This document shows, in pieces, positions 24,930-34,573 of a stretch of 64,000 nt of DNA. The stretch's first letter is position 1, and every line of letters begins with the position of its first letter. The notes beneath the pieces are model-generated. The model was not told the origin of the DNA and did no database searches. It was given only the letters and a program-made list of their open reading frames with translations. The translations under genes were made by a program, and so were the position numbers. Source of the stretch: Pedobacter insulae (GTDB taxonomy: Bacteria; Bacteroidota; Bacteroidia; Sphingobacteriales; Sphingobacteriaceae); the NCBI RefSeq assembly GCF_900113525.1, contig NZ_FOPP01000001.1, forward strand, positions 1-64,000, given 5' to 3'.

Positions 24930-27734
24930 TTAAAAAGCGCGCACTTCTAGATGTTTCTCCATATCCAAACGGTTAACACCCTTGCTCCACCATTCTGGGG
25001 CAGGCTTACCTTTTAACATATAGTCAAAATATTCCATCATCCTCACCGCATAATCTTTACGGTTTGGAGCTTTAGCAATTCCGTGATTTTCGCCACGATA
25101 AGTAATCATCACTACCGGTTTATTGAGCCTTCTTAAACCATTGTAATACTCAACTCCTTGTGTAAAATCAACCGCGCCATCCTTATCATTGTGTAATAAT
25201 AACAGTGGCGTTTGCACTTTTTTAATGTGATAAATAGGGGAGTTCCGCGCAAAAGCATCCCAGTTATCCCAATACCCAGGGGTTAATCTACCCTGACTGG
25301 CTTCAAATATTGCTTGATTAGTACCGCCACTGTTCCAATAAATTAAACTATACATACTAATCATATTTGTTAAAGGCGCACCAGCAGCGGCCGCTTTAAA
25401 TATATTAGTTTGAGTAATCAGGAATGAAGTTTGATAACCGCCCCATGAGTGGCCATGGATCGCTACATTCTTCTCATCAACTATACCGGTAGCAATCGCT
25501 GCTTTAACAGCAGGTACTACGCAGGCGACAGCAGACATGCCCGGATCATTTAATTTATATTTAATGTCTGGTTCTAAAACTGCATAACCGTTACTTAAAT
25601 ACATCGCCTTATTAAATCCACCACCTGGGAAGCTTGGCATTGAATAATTATTTAAACCATCTGTTAAGCGCTCGTAAATATAAGTTATCGTTGGATACGC
25701 TTTCCCAGCTACATAATTAGCCGGCAGGTATAGTGCTGCCTGTAAGCTATCACCATGTGCGCTTACATAATTGATCAATTTAACACCCGATGTCCAAGCA
25801 TACTTAGCCTGGTCTGGTGTGTTCTTGTTAACCTGTTTTGGAGAAGCTAGATTAGCAGTAGTGCTAGCATAATAAGTGGGTGATTCCTGAGAATTACTTT
25901 TGGTGTAAACATATACCTGACCTTTTTCTGCTTTGGCGAAACTTCCATATGAATTATCGTCCATAAACAATATGTCAATTTTATTCTTTCCTGCAGGTAG
26001 CAATCCAATACCCGACTTTTTGTCTTTTACATTAAATACTCCAAAGTATTGGTCTTTGCTTAAATCCGTTCCTTTTTCATCTTGATAAATTCTATATCTT
26101 CCGGCAACTTCAGTTTTTTTGCTTTTCCAATTGTCTGATAAAGCAATCACAGTTTTTCCATCTGCAGCAATTTTCCATAAATCATAATTATCCATGATCA
26201 AGGCAAATTTCGAATCGGCAGACCAACCTAAATTTTGGGTTGATGGTTTAGTGATGTTATGGTCATCTAATTCATTAACGAAAGAAGACTTAATACTACC
26301 GGTTAGGTTCGCGGTTGTGCCTGTTTCTAAATTGATGCTATAGAACACACCATCAACATAATAGCTGGCCAATTTGCCGTTTGGAGCAATATTCAAACGC
26401 CCGCCATTACTAGCGTACATCTTTTCAAACAGACGCTTTTTTGCACCGGTTTTAAGATCAATCAGGTAAATGTCGGTATAGCTCTGACCATCCAGATTTC
26501 CCATCAACTCATAATTAGAATTGTCATAGCCAATGGCATATAATTGTTTGGGAGCCACCATAACCGAGCGCATATTGCTGTCTGCCAACTGCGTAAACTT
26601 TCGGTCTGCAACACGGTACGAGCTGGTATAGTTAAACATCTTGTCTCTCATTTCCTGAGTTTGCTGGGCAGACTGCAGACGTTTATCTTGCCAGTTCCAA
26701 ATAATCATATCCGGTTTTTCAATATCTTCTTTCTTTGGTTCAACCTTAGTCTTATTGGTGGTATCCGTTTTCTTATCTTCTTTTTTGTTTAATTTATTAA
26801 TGCCGAAGAATAGGGTAGTCTGATCATCCGACCAATATGGGCTGCCATTGGTGTTTAATCCCATCCCTTTTGGAAAATTGTCATCTTCCAGGCCGTTATA
26901 GATAACCTTATTGGTCAAGTCGCCATTAATCTTCCTAATGCCGATGATACTGAAGACTTCATCTTTATATTTTTCGTTTTTATTTGATTTTAATAAGGCG
27001 AAGGCAGTCCCATTTTCGTTCCAGTTTATACTTTTATATTTAGCTTTATCATTATCCAAAGCAGTGGTTATACCAGTTTTCATGTCACGCAAGAAAATTC
27101 CATTTCCATTCTGGCCGTTTGCATCTACGGTATAGGCTAACAGATCGCCACCTTTATTAAAGGCAAATTCAGTGACATTTCCTAAGTTAAAGCTCTTTTT
27201 GGTGCTTAAGTTATACAATAAAACATCTGTTCCCTTAGCAGCAGTGGGGTCTTTTGGGGCAGATTCTAGGGGCATAAACTGAATCGCAATCCATGAGGGA
27301 GAATCACCCGAGAAACTGAAACTCTTTACTCTTTCAAAAACCGTTTGCTTATTGTCAGCCAGAGCAACTAGCGTTAACTTATCATATAAAGGCTTGTTGG
27401 CTTTTCTGGCAGCTTTAGCTTCAACATCTTTTGCAGAAACTTTGAAAGCAGCATATTTCGAGTCTTTTGAGAACAAAAGAGGGCCTGCGCTTGCTCCAAT
27501 TGCATAAGAATAGTTTAAAGTATCGAGGGTTTTTCGAATAGTCATTTTTAAATCACCTTCAGTTGGGCCACTGGCCCACGCCATCCATTGTCCATCTGGC
27601 GATAAGGAGTTCCCCCGATTGTAGTTCCATTTTGAAACATCTTTCCAGGTTAAGGCTGGTTTTTGTTGCGCAAAAGTATTGCTCACAAACGGCACAAGAA
27701 ATGCCAATAAAACAAATTTTAAATTCTTCATCAT
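24930..27734 (-). CDS. Secreted S9 family serine peptidase (prolyl oligopeptidase type)
   Basis: A 934-residue exported peptidase with a signal peptide ending NTFAQ. The first 600 or so residues form a WD40-like/TolB-like propeller (SPDGQWMAWASGP, APNGKLASYYVDGVF, WSADSKFALIMD). The alpha/beta hydrolase domain fills the last 280 residues with the nucleophile in AIHGHSWGGYQTSF, the Asp in LLLHNDKDGAVDF and the His in YRGENHGIAK. The order and spacing fit the S9 family, and the length is above the usual 600-750, in keeping with the large Bacteroidota members. It probably trims peptides in the periplasm. It is divergent from argH, with 84 bases between the starts. Confidence 0.92.
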   Translation of the reverse strand: MMKNLKFVLLAFLVPFVSNTFAQQKPALTWKDVSKWNYNRGNSLSPDGQWMAWASGPTEGDLKMTIRKTLDTLNYSYAIGASAGPLLFSKDSKYAAFKVSAKDVEAKAARKANKPLYDKLTLVALADNKQTVFERVKSFSFSGDSPSWIAIQFMPLESAPKDPTAAKGTDVLLYNLSTKKSFNLGNVTEFAFNKGGDLLAYTVDANGQNGNGIFLRDMKTGITTALDNDKAKYKSINWNENGTAFALLKSNKNEKYKDEVFSIIGIRKINGDLTNKVIYNGLEDDNFPKGMGLNTNGSPYWSDDQTTLFFGINKLNKKEDKKTDTTNKTKVEPKKEDIEKPDMIIWNWQDKRLQSAQQTQEMRDKMFNYTSSYRVADRKFTQLADSNMRSVMVAPKQLYAIGYDNSNYELMGNLDGQSYTDIYLIDLKTGAKKRLFEKMYASNGGRLNIAPNGKLASYYVDGVFYSINLETGTTANLTGSIKSSFVNELDDHNITKPSTQNLGWSADSKFALIMDNYDLWKIAADGKTVIALSDNWKSKKTEVAGRYRIYQDEKGTDLSKDQYFGVFNVKDKKSGIGLLPAGKNKIDILFMDDNSYGSFAKAEKGQVYVYTKSNSQESPTYYASTTANLASPKQVNKNTPDQAKYAWTSGVKLINYVSAHGDSLQAALYLPANYVAGKAYPTITYIYERLTDGLNNYSMPSFPGGGFNKAMYLSNGYAVLEPDIKYKLNDPGMSAVACVVPAVKAAIATGIVDEKNVAIHGHSWGGYQTSFLITQTNIFKAAAAGAPLTNMISMYSLIYWNSGGTNQAIFEASQGRLTPGYWDNWDAFARNSPIYHIKKVQTPLLLLHNDKDGAVDFTQGVEYYNGLRRLNKPVVMITYRGENHGIAKAPNRKDYAVRMMEYFDYMLKGKPAPEWWSKGVNRLDMEKHLEVRAF

Positions 27735-27781
27735 AAAGGGTTTGGTTTTGCTAAATTAAGGTATCCTAAAGGATTTATTTG

Positions 27782-27789
27782 TATTTTTG
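27782..27789 (+). promoter_or_regulatory. -7 box upstream of argH
   Basis: TATTTTTG fits TAnnTTTG exactly and ends 29 bases before the argH ATG. No convincing -33 element lies 19 bases upstream, so the promoter is only tentative. Confidence 0.35.
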
Positions 27790-27818
27790 CAGCGGAATTA
27801 TAGAAAAAGAAGGTTGAA

Positions 27819-29150
27819 ATGAAGATTTGGCAAAAAAATATTGAAGTCGACAAAGGAATAGAAGTATTTACGGTAGGTAGGGATAGAGAGTTGGACTTGC
27901 AAATGGCGGCTTTTGATGTGCTGGGCTCTTTGGCTCACGTAGAGATGTTGACCAGTATTAATTTGCTAAGTAAGGAAGAGTTAAGCCAGGTTCAAGCTGC
28001 ATTAAAAGAAATATATAAGGAGATTTTACTGGGTAATTTCACGATAGATGATCGTGTGGAAGATGTGCATTCTCAGGTAGAATGGCTTTTAACCCAGCGC
28101 ATTGGCGAAGCGGGGAAAAAGATCCATAGTGGACGTTCCAGAAATGACCAGGTTTTAGTAGACCTTAAACTCTATTTCCGGTCGTGCATTCAAGAAATGG
28201 TTGAAAATACGACCACTCTTTTTAATCAATTAATTACTTTAAGTAATACGCACAGCGATAAGTTATTGCCAGGCTATACCCACCTGCAAATTGCTATGCC
28301 CTCTTCCTTCGGACTTTGGTTTGGCGCTTATGCCGAAAGCTTAGTGGATGACATGGAATTGATGCTAGCGGCCTATAAAATTTGCAATAAAAATCCATTG
28401 GGCTCTGCCGCGGGTTATGGCTCCTCATTTCCGTTAAACCGAACTTTAACGACTGAATTATTAGGCTTTGATCAACTTAATTATAATGTTGTATATGCCC
28501 AAATGGGCAGGGGGAAAACCGAAAGAGTGTTGGGTCAGGCAATGTCGTCCATTGCGGCAACTTTGGCGAAGATGGCTATGGACATCTGTCTTTTCATCAA
28601 TCAGAACTTCGGTTTCATCAGTTTTCCTGATGAGCTAACAACAGGTTCGAGTATCATGCCACATAAGAAAAATCCCGACGTGTTTGAGTTAATTCGTTCT
28701 CGTTGTAATAAAATTCAGGCTTTGCCAAATGAAATTGCGATGATGACTACCAATTTACCATCAGGCTATCATCGCGATTTACAACTGCTAAAGGAAAATC
28801 TTTTCCCGGCAATCACCTCCCTCAATGAGTGTTTAGAAATGTGCACTTTCATGCTGCAAAATATTACAGTAAAGGATCATATATTAGACGATAAAAAATA
28901 TGATTACCTGTTTAGTGTAGATGTGGTAAATGAACTAGCTTTAAGGGGTACACCCTTTAGAGAAGCCTATAAAATTGTTGGAGAAACAATAGATAATGGA
29001 ACATTCTCTCCAAATAAAACACTTAAACATACTCACGAAGGAAGTATTGGTAACTTATGTAATCCAGCAATTGAGAACATGATGTCTGCTATATTGGCGC
29101 AGTTTCAATTTCAAAAGATGAATGATGCCATTGAAAAATTAGTTAAGTAA
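27819..29150 (+). CDS. argH: Argininosuccinate lyase
   Basis: A 443-residue lyase of the fumarase/aspartase superfamily that splits argininosuccinate into arginine and fumarate, the last step of the pathway. The superfamily signature GSSIMPHKKNPD, with the catalytic Ser loop, is intact, and other motifs are HSGRSRNDQV and GYTHLQIAMPSSFG. It is separated from the rest of the arginine operon by five minus-strand genes, so it must have its own promoter. A hairpin repeat lies directly after the stop, before the aminotransferase. Confidence 0.95.
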   Translation: MKIWQKNIEVDKGIEVFTVGRDRELDLQMAAFDVLGSLAHVEMLTSINLLSKEELSQVQAALKEIYKEILLGNFTIDDRVEDVHSQVEWLLTQRIGEAGKKIHSGRSRNDQVLVDLKLYFRSCIQEMVENTTTLFNQLITLSNTHSDKLLPGYTHLQIAMPSSFGLWFGAYAESLVDDMELMLAAYKICNKNPLGSAAGYGSSFPLNRTLTTELLGFDQLNYNVVYAQMGRGKTERVLGQAMSSIAATLAKMAMDICLFINQNFGFISFPDELTTGSSIMPHKKNPDVFELIRSRCNKIQALPNEIAMMTTNLPSGYHRDLQLLKENLFPAITSLNECLEMCTFMLQNITVKDHILDDKKYDYLFSVDVVNELALRGTPFREAYKIVGETIDNGTFSPNKTLKHTHEGSIGNLCNPAIENMMSAILAQFQFQKMNDAIEKLVK

Positions 29151-29154
29151 AAAT

Positions 29155-29213
29155 CGTCATTGCGAGGCACGAAGCAATCTAGTAAAGAGATTGCTTCGTG
29201 CCTCGCAATGACG
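29155..29213. repeat. Dispersed hairpin repeat, perfect 26-bp arms (GCAC type)
   Basis: Arms at 29155-29180 and 29188-29213 are exact reverse complements with a 7-base loop. The arm centre reads GAGGCACGAAG where the 6065 copy has GAGGTACGAAG; the change is matched in both arms. It lies between argH and the aminotransferase, which run in the same direction. Confidence 0.9.
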
Positions 29214-29245
29214 AAAGTATATGATTTTAAAACCCAAAATATACT

Positions 29246-30502
29246 ATGAACATATCTGTATTAGCAAACACTCTAATTGGTTCTGAGATAATTAAAATCG
29301 GGAACGAGGTTAATGAAATGAAGCGAAAAGGTGCTCAAATTGCCAACCTAACTATTGGCGACTTTGATTCTGCTATTTTTCCGATTCCTGAAGCGTTAGA
29401 AGAAGCAATTGTAACAGCTTACCGCGAAGGACATACGAATTACCCGCCAGCAGATGGTATTTTAGCATTGCGCGAAACCATTGTAGAGGTATTGGATGAT
29501 CGCTACGAATTAGCTTATACGGTTGATGATATATTAGTTGCAGGCGGTTCCCGTCCTTTAATTTATGCTCTTTATTTAGCGTTGGTTGATCCGGGTGATA
29601 AGGTGTTGTATCCAGCGCCATCCTGGAACAATAATCACTATTGCCACCTTTCGTCAGCAAATGGTGTTACCATTGAAACTACGGTAGAAAATAATTTTAT
29701 GCCCACTGCAGCTCAATTGAAGCCGCATTTAAAAGGAGCAACCCTATTGGCTCTATGCTCTCCTTTAAATCCAACAGGCACCATGTTCAGTAAACAGCAG
29801 CTGGAAGAAATCTGTGATATCGTAATTGAAGAAAACAAATCCCGCGCAGCAGATGAAAAGCCGCTTTATATCATGTACGATCAGATTTATTCACTCTTAA
29901 CTTTTGGAAAAGAGCATGTAAATCCAGTTAGCTTACGCCCAGCATTAAAGGATTATGTAATTTATATCGATGGGATCTCTAAATGTTTATCCGCCACAGG
30001 CGTTCGGGTAGGTTGGGCATTTGGACCCGCCAATATTATCAGTAAAATGAAAGCTCTTTTGGGCCATATCGGTGCTTGGGCCCCTAAAGCAGAACAGGTT
30101 GCTGTAGCAGGGTATTTTAAAGATAAGGGGCTTGTAGACCAGTATTTAGCAGGTTTTAAAACACAGGTACAAGCAAGTCTGGACGAGCTTTATAATGGCT
30201 TTCAAAAGCTGAAAAGCGAAGGTTTTGCAGTTGATGCCGTGGTGCCTATGGGCGCAATTTATCTTACTTTAAAAATCGATTATATTGGTAAAACTACGCC
30301 GTCGGGCGAAGTGCTAAAGAACAGTGCAGATGTAAACTTTTATCTGATCAAAGAAGCGCAAACGGCAATTGTACCGTTTTCTGCTTTTGGAAACGAAGAA
30401 AGCATGCCTTGGTTTAGAGCTTCAATCGGAGGATGTTCCTTAGCAGATATTAAAAATATGATTCCACGAATTGCTGCTGCGCTCGGGAAATTATCTATTT
30501 AA
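29246..30502 (+). CDS. PLP-dependent aminotransferase, class I/II
   Basis: A 418-residue aspartate-aminotransferase-fold enzyme. The PLP Lys lies in [18 protein letters not shown], the cofactor-binding Asp/Tyr in [13 protein letters not shown], the Asn of the pyridine contact in [13 protein letters not shown], and the C-terminal substrate Arg in PWFRASIGG. The amino donor and acceptor are not determined by sequence; aspartate, aromatic and N-succinyl-diaminopimelate aminotransferases all fit. It follows argH after the hairpin repeat. Its stop overlaps the convergent prfC stop by 8 bases. Confidence 0.88.
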   Translation: MNISVLANTLIGSEIIKIGNEVNEMKRKGAQIANLTIGDFDSAIFPIPEALEEAIVTAYREGHTNYPPADGILALRETIVEVLDDRYELAYTVDDILVAGGSRPLIYALYLALVDPGDKVLYPAPSWNNNHYCHLSSANGVTIETTVENNFMPTAAQLKPHLKGATLLALCSPLNPTGTMFSKQQLEEICDIVIEENKSRAADEKPLYIMYDQIYSLLTFGKEHVNPVSLRPALKDYVIYIDGISKCLSATGVRVGWAFGPANIISKMKALLGHIGAWAPKAEQVAVAGYFKDKGLVDQYLAGFKTQVQASLDELYNGFQKLKSEGFAVDAVVPMGAIYLTLKIDYIGKTTPSGEVLKNSADVNFYLIKEAQTAIVPFSAFGNEESMPWFRASIGGCSLADIKNMIPRIAAALGKLSI

Positions 30503-32075
30503 ACTCGCTCGTTTTATGGAACTCAATATCCGGATAGTCCCGCATGGTCATATTGATCATAAATTCGTTATCCGCTAAATAAACTGGATTGCCGTCTTTG
30601 TCTTCACCAATATGTTGTTGCTTGCGCTTTAAAAACTCTTCTAGCTTTTTAGGGTCTTTGGAGGTTACCCAATTTGAACGTGTATAGCTTAACATCCTAA
30701 AATGCGCCTTTGCTCCATATTCATGCTCAAGCCTAAACGCAATAACCTCAAATTGTAGATCCCCAACTGCACCAATTACTTTCCGGTTACCGGGTTGCAT
30801 CACAAATAATTGTGCAACTCCCTCCTCGGTTAATTGTTGTAAGCCCTTTTCCAATTGCTTGGTTTTTAGCGGGTCTCTATTCTCCACCTCCTTAAAAATT
30901 TCTGGAGAAAAGCTGGGAATGCCTTTAAACTGGAGTTTTTCTCCTTCAGTTAACGTATCTCCAATCTTAAAAGTGCCACTATCATATAAACCAACTACAT
31001 CTCCTGGCCAGGCCTCTTCCACAATACTCTTCTCATTGGCCATGAAATCCATCGGATTAGAAAATTTAATCTTCTTATTGTTTCTGGTATGAAAATAAAA
31101 TTTATTACGCTCAAACTTGCCTGAACAAATTCTCAAAAAGGCAATCCTATCGCGGTGGTTGGGATCCAAGTTAGCGTGAATTTTAAACACAAAGCCGCTA
31201 AAGTTTTTTTCGGTCGCTAATACTTCTCTTTGCTCTGCGTCTCTACTTTTGGGACTTGGAGCTATATTAATGAAGGTATCCAATAATTCTTTAATCCCGA
31301 AGTTATTAATGGCGCTACCAAAAAATACAGGGGCGAGCAAACCTTCAAGATACATCTCTTTGTCGACCGCACCATAAACCCCCTCTACCAATTCTAAATC
31401 ATCTTTAAGTGCATTTAATGCAGGTGCAGGCAAAAATTTACCTAGTTTTTCGTCAGCTAAGCTGCTTACTTCAATAACAGGAGTACTGATTTTTGTTTTA
31501 TCGGGTTCAAATAGGTTTAAGTGCTTATTGTAAATACTATATACGCCCTTAAAAGTATGTCCCTGCCCAATTGGCCAGCTTAACGGACATAAACTAATAT
31601 TTAATTTATTTTCAATTTCATCTAAAAGATCAAAGGCATCTTTACCCTCGCGATCCATTTTATTTACAAAAATAATTACGGGCGTATTTCTCATTCTGCA
31701 AACCGACATCAACTTTTCAGTTTGCTCCTCTACCCCCTTTACACAGTCGACCACCAAGATTACGCTGTCAACCGCAGATAATGTGCGGTAGGTATCTTCA
31801 GCGAAGTCTTTGTGACCTGGCGTATCTAAAATGTTAATGCGTTTCCCATTGTATTCAAATCCCATAACCGATGTTGCAACAGAAATACCACGCTGCTTCT
31901 CAATCTCCATAAAATCTGAGGTGCTGCTTTGGTTCGCTTTGTTCCGTTTCACGGCGCCGGCAGTATTAATTGCACCTCCAAAAAGTAAAAACTTTTCAGT
32001 TAAAGTTGTTTTTCCGGCATCGGGGTGGCTAATAATGGCAAATGTTTTTCTTTTTTCTATTTCAGGATAAACCAT
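30495..32075 (-). CDS. prfC: Peptide chain release factor 3
   Basis: A 526-residue GTPase of the EF-G/EF-Tu superfamily that releases RF1/RF2 from the ribosome after termination. GTPase motifs are visible: G1 SHPDAGKTT (residues 16-24), switch region [19 protein letters not shown]3 [13 protein letters not shown] and G4 [11 protein letters not shown]. Domain II and the RF3-specific C-terminal domain follow ([31 protein letters not shown]). It is RF3 rather than EF-G because of the length and this C-terminus. It is transcribed alone on the minus strand, just downstream of the terminator at 32111-32140. Confidence 0.95.
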   Translation of the reverse strand: MVYPEIEKRKTFAIISHPDAGKTTLTEKFLLFGGAINTAGAVKRNKANQSSTSDFMEIEKQRGISVATSVMGFEYNGKRINILDTPGHKDFAEDTYRTLSAVDSVILVVDCVKGVEEQTEKLMSVCRMRNTPVIIFVNKMDREGKDAFDLLDEIENKLNISLCPLSWPIGQGHTFKGVYSIYNKHLNLFEPDKTKISTPVIEVSSLADEKLGKFLPAPALNALKDDLELVEGVYGAVDKEMYLEGLLAPVFFGSAINNFGIKELLDTFINIAPSPKSRDAEQREVLATEKNFSGFVFKIHANLDPNHRDRIAFLRICSGKFERNKFYFHTRNNKKIKFSNPMDFMANEKSIVEEAWPGDVVGLYDSGTFKIGDTLTEGEKLQFKGIPSFSPEIFKEVENRDPLKTKQLEKGLQQLTEEGVAQLFVMQPGNRKVIGAVGDLQFEVIAFRLEHEYGAKAHFRMLSYTRSNWVTSKDPKKLEEFLKRKQQHIGEDKDGNPVYLADNEFMINMTMRDYPDIEFHKTSEFK

Positions 32076-32110
32076 GGATTGGGGATAATTCGCAAAGATA
32101 AGGATATTTT

Positions 32111-32140
32111 AAACAAAAAAAGCCAGCTCTTCAGCTGACT
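32111..32140 (-). terminator. Intrinsic terminator after the DUF6600 gene
   Basis: On the minus strand AGTCAGCT, a GAAG loop and AGCTGGCT (one G:T pair) are followed by TTTTTTTGTTT. It lies 21 bases after the DUF6600 stop and separates that gene from prfC. Confidence 0.85.
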
Positions 32141-32160
32141 TCTTTTGCTAGAATATTAAT

Positions 32161-33450
32161 TTAGCCTCTTCCGCCTCTTCCACCACGACTTTCATTTCCT
32201 CTACTGCTTCGGGCTTCTCCGCCGCCACTACTTCTTTGTGGAGGTGGTGATGAACGTTCAACACGCTCAACACGTTGCGGTTGTGGGCGTTCTGCTCTTT
32301 CAACACGTTGCGGTTGAGGTCTGCTTTGTTGAACTCTTTCTGCCCTTTCCTGAGGTTGAGGACGCTCTACACGTTGCGGAGTTTCTCTGCTAGGCTCTAC
32401 TCGTTGCTGCGGAATATCTCTGTTACGTTCCATTCTTTCCTGAGGTTGAGGTCTTTCCACTCGCTGAGGGGTTTCTCTGCCACGTTCTACTCTTTGCTGC
32501 GGAATATCTCTGCTACGTTCTGTTCTTTCCTGAGGTTGAGGTCTTTCTACGCGTTGTGATTGCGATGGAGTTCCTCGTTCAAAACTTCCATTTTGGTTTC
32601 CATCTCTGGAAGGACGGGTTGACATATTGCTGTTGTTATCCCTACTGACTACACCTCTGTTAATGCTACCTTGTACAGCATTTCTTGGAGCAGCATTTGC
32701 ATTTGCCGAACCTCTTACTGGACGAGGGTTATAAATGTTAACGGTATTGTTGTCAATTCTACTTGCACCAGGTCTCGAACTTCTATTTACATTGTAGACA
32801 GTTACGTTCTGATTAGTAGCACGTCTTACCTCTTCAGCTCTTGGTCCGGTATAATAGGTTCTATTATTACGAACGTAGGTATTGTTGATAATTACAGTGT
32901 TTTGAATATAAATTCTATTTCTGTTACCATAATAACGCGGATAGCTGCTGTAATAAATATTGTTATAAGGAATAAAGTTCCAGCACATATCAGGGATCCT
33001 ATATCCACCTCGGCCAATGTTAATGCCAATGCTGATGCTAGGTCCCAGTGGAGCCCAGCCATAGTATCCACCGCCGCTTCTCCAGCTTACCCATGCCGGT
33101 CCCCAAACTGTATCAGGAATCCAAACCCAGTGGTTGTATCGGTTGTAAACCCAACGGCCATAGTGAAACGGAGCCCAGCCCCAATCGTAATTGGAAACCC
33201 AGGTGTTACCATATTCGGTCATCGCCCATCGCCCATTTGAGTAGTAAGGCCTAAATTCATCTTGGTCTACATCTGGACGCCAAACGTAGCCATATTGTGG
33301 ATCTTGGATCCATTGTCCGTATGGCGACAATTCATCATAAAATGATTGTAAGGATACATCCTCATTTTGAGCCATTACGTTCTGTGTGGTCCCGGTAACT
33401 AGGAGCAAGAGCCCTAGCAAAACTGCCGGTAATTTCATCATGGTTTTCAT
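32161..33450 (-). CDS. Secreted DUF6600-type protein with Arg/Pro/Gln repeat tail
   Basis: A 429-residue exported protein. Residues 1-28 form a signal peptide (ending NVMAQ). Residues 30-170 are Trp/Tyr/Gly-rich with a repeated pattern such as YGQWIQDPQYGYVWRPD and FHYGRWVYNRYNHWVWIPD, typical of DUF6600. The remainder is an Asn-rich part followed by an Arg, Pro, Gln, Glu tail that includes 30-residue tandem repeats (residues 300-359) and ends in an RGG-like GGRGGRG. The tail is highly basic and probably disordered, and could bind acidic polymers such as nucleic acid or polysaccharide. Function is unknown. Confidence 0.75.
   Translation of the reverse strand: MKTMMKLPAVLLGLLLLVTGTTQNVMAQNEDVSLQSFYDELSPYGQWIQDPQYGYVWRPDVDQDEFRPYYSNGRWAMTEYGNTWVSNYDWGWAPFHYGRWVYNRYNHWVWIPDTVWGPAWVSWRSGGGYYGWAPLGPSISIGINIGRGGYRIPDMCWNFIPYNNIYYSSYPRYYGNRNRIYIQNTVIINNTYVRNNRTYYTGPRAEEVRRATNQNVTVYNVNRSSRPGASRIDNNTVNIYNPRPVRGSANANAAPRNAVQGSINRGVVSRDNNSNMSTRPSRDGNQNGSFERGTPSQSQRVERPQPQERTERSRDIPQQRVERGRETPQRVERPQPQERMERNRDIPQQRVEPSRETPQRVERPQPQERAERVQQSRPQPQRVERAERPQPQRVERVERSSPPPQRSSGGGEARSSRGNESRGGRGGRG
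32374..32553. repeat. 90-bp tandem repeat inside the DUF6600 gene
   Basis: Two 90-bp units (32464-32553 and 32374-32463) encode 30-residue repeats of the form RVERPQPQER..RDIPQQRVE...RETPQ; a third, shorter copy continues to about 32308. The repeat preserves the frame, so copy number could vary without breaking the protein. Confidence 0.8.
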
Positions 33451-33655
33451 TTTGTGTGTGTTTTAAATTTATTAAATTAACCTAACGCTTTGTGTATATC
33501 AATTTGAACACCATTTTTTAAAATGGTTTAAACAATTATTGGTTATTCTTTGTTAATATTCTCTTAAAACGCATTTCTGGGTAATTAAGTGTTATAGTAC
33601 TCTATTTTGGAGTGCTTATTAATGTGCAAAAAAGCAGTCATACGGAACTAAATTT
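33451..33655. other. Intergenic region upstream of the DUF6600 gene
   Basis: The region holds the promoter side of the DUF6600 gene and an A/T-rich inverted repeat ACCATTTT-TT-AAAATGGT at about 33510-33527. I see no other gene or RNA in it. Confidence 0.5.
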
Positions 33656-33656
33656 G

Positions 33657-33842
33657 CTACATGTTAGTAGTTAGTATATAGTACTCAGTAGTTAGATATG
33701 ACGTGGCACTTACCAGTATCAGAACAAAGAAGGCCAAACGAATCTGTGAAATCTCATCATTTGTGAAATCAAACGCCAAGCGTAACGCAATGTGCAAGAA
33801 GCAAAGCAAAACAATACCAATAAAACCGTACTTTTGTGTCAT
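33657..33842 (-). CDS. Possible small two-helix membrane protein
   Basis: A 61-residue frame from the ATG at 33842. It contains two hydrophobic segments (YGFIGIVLLCFLHIALRLAF and IRLAFFVLILVSATSYL) separated by a short polar loop (DFTNDEISQI), the pattern of a small inner-membrane protein. Against it, the start lies only 13 bases from the start of the divergent methyltransferase, so each promoter would lie inside the other gene. I do not recognise a family. The upstream extension of this frame is not coding. Confidence 0.3.
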   Translation of the reverse strand: MTQKYGFIGIVLLCFLHIALRLAFDFTNDEISQIRLAFFVLILVSATSYLTTEYYILTTNM

Positions 33843-33855
33843 ACCTATTTTTTTT

Positions 33856-34569
33856 ATGCAAAGAGGCACCCTTTTTTTAGTCCCTGTACCATTGGCAGAC
33901 AATGCTGGACGGAAATCTTTTACTCCATTTTTAGTTGACACCATCAACACCATCAAAACCTACATTGTTGAAAACGAAAAGACGGCGCGTAAATTTTTAA
34001 AGGAAGCAGGTCTTCAAGCACCTCAAAGTGATTTAGTTATTCATGATTTTGGAAAACATAAACGTGGCAATAGTCTGGTCCCTTATTTTAAGGAATTAAT
34101 GTCGGGCGTAGACGTAGGCTTGATGAGTGAGGCAGGTTGCCCTGGAGTAGCCGACCCAGGCGCGGAAATTGTTGCCGAAGCGCATAAAAGAGGGATTAAA
34201 GTTGTGCCTTTAGTGGGGCCTAATTCAATGCTCCAAGCTTTAATGGCCTCGGGTTTTAGCGGACAAAGCTTTGCTTTTCATGGATATTTACCAATTGATA
34301 AAATTGAACGTGCAAAACGAATTAAAGAGCTGGAAGCACTATCGGGGAAAAATAGACAAACTCAACTGTTTATGGAAACGCCATTCCGAAATAATCACCT
34401 CTTGGAAGACGTTATAAAAAATTGTCACGGTAGCACGCAGCTTTGTATAGCCTGTAACATTAACGGAGAAGAAGAATTTATTAAAACAATGCCCATTGGG
34501 GCATGGAAAGGTGAGAAAATAGATTTGCATAAAAAACCGACCGTGTTCCTGCTTTTTAAACAAGGTTAA
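33856..34569 (+). CDS. SAM-dependent methyltransferase of the RsmI/tetrapyrrole methylase fold
   Basis: 237 residues from the ATG at 33856. The frame is open further upstream, but the family begins at MQRGTLFLVPVPLAD. Motifs are GLMSEAGCPGVADPGAEIV, VVPLVGPNSMLQALMASGFSG and FAFHGYLPID, typical of RsmI-like enzymes that 2'-O-methylate C1402 of 16S rRNA. The divergence from the canonical rsmI (KERAKRIKELE and the distinct N-terminus) places it in the second, Bacteroidota-specific subgroup whose target is not established. It converges on nadD with 4 bases between stops. Confidence 0.85.
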   Translation: MQRGTLFLVPVPLADNAGRKSFTPFLVDTINTIKTYIVENEKTARKFLKEAGLQAPQSDLVIHDFGKHKRGNSLVPYFKELMSGVDVGLMSEAGCPGVADPGAEIVAEAHKRGIKVVPLVGPNSMLQALMASGFSGQSFAFHGYLPIDKIERAKRIKELEALSGKNRQTQLFMETPFRNNHLLEDVIKNCHGSTQLCIACNINGEEEFIKTMPIGAWKGEKIDLHKKPTVFLLFKQG

Positions 34570-34573
34570 CTTC

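Noticed and set aside
33703..33855. Upstream extension of the methyltransferase
   Set aside because: Lys/Arg-rich, not like the family N-terminus, which begins at MQRGTLFLVP.
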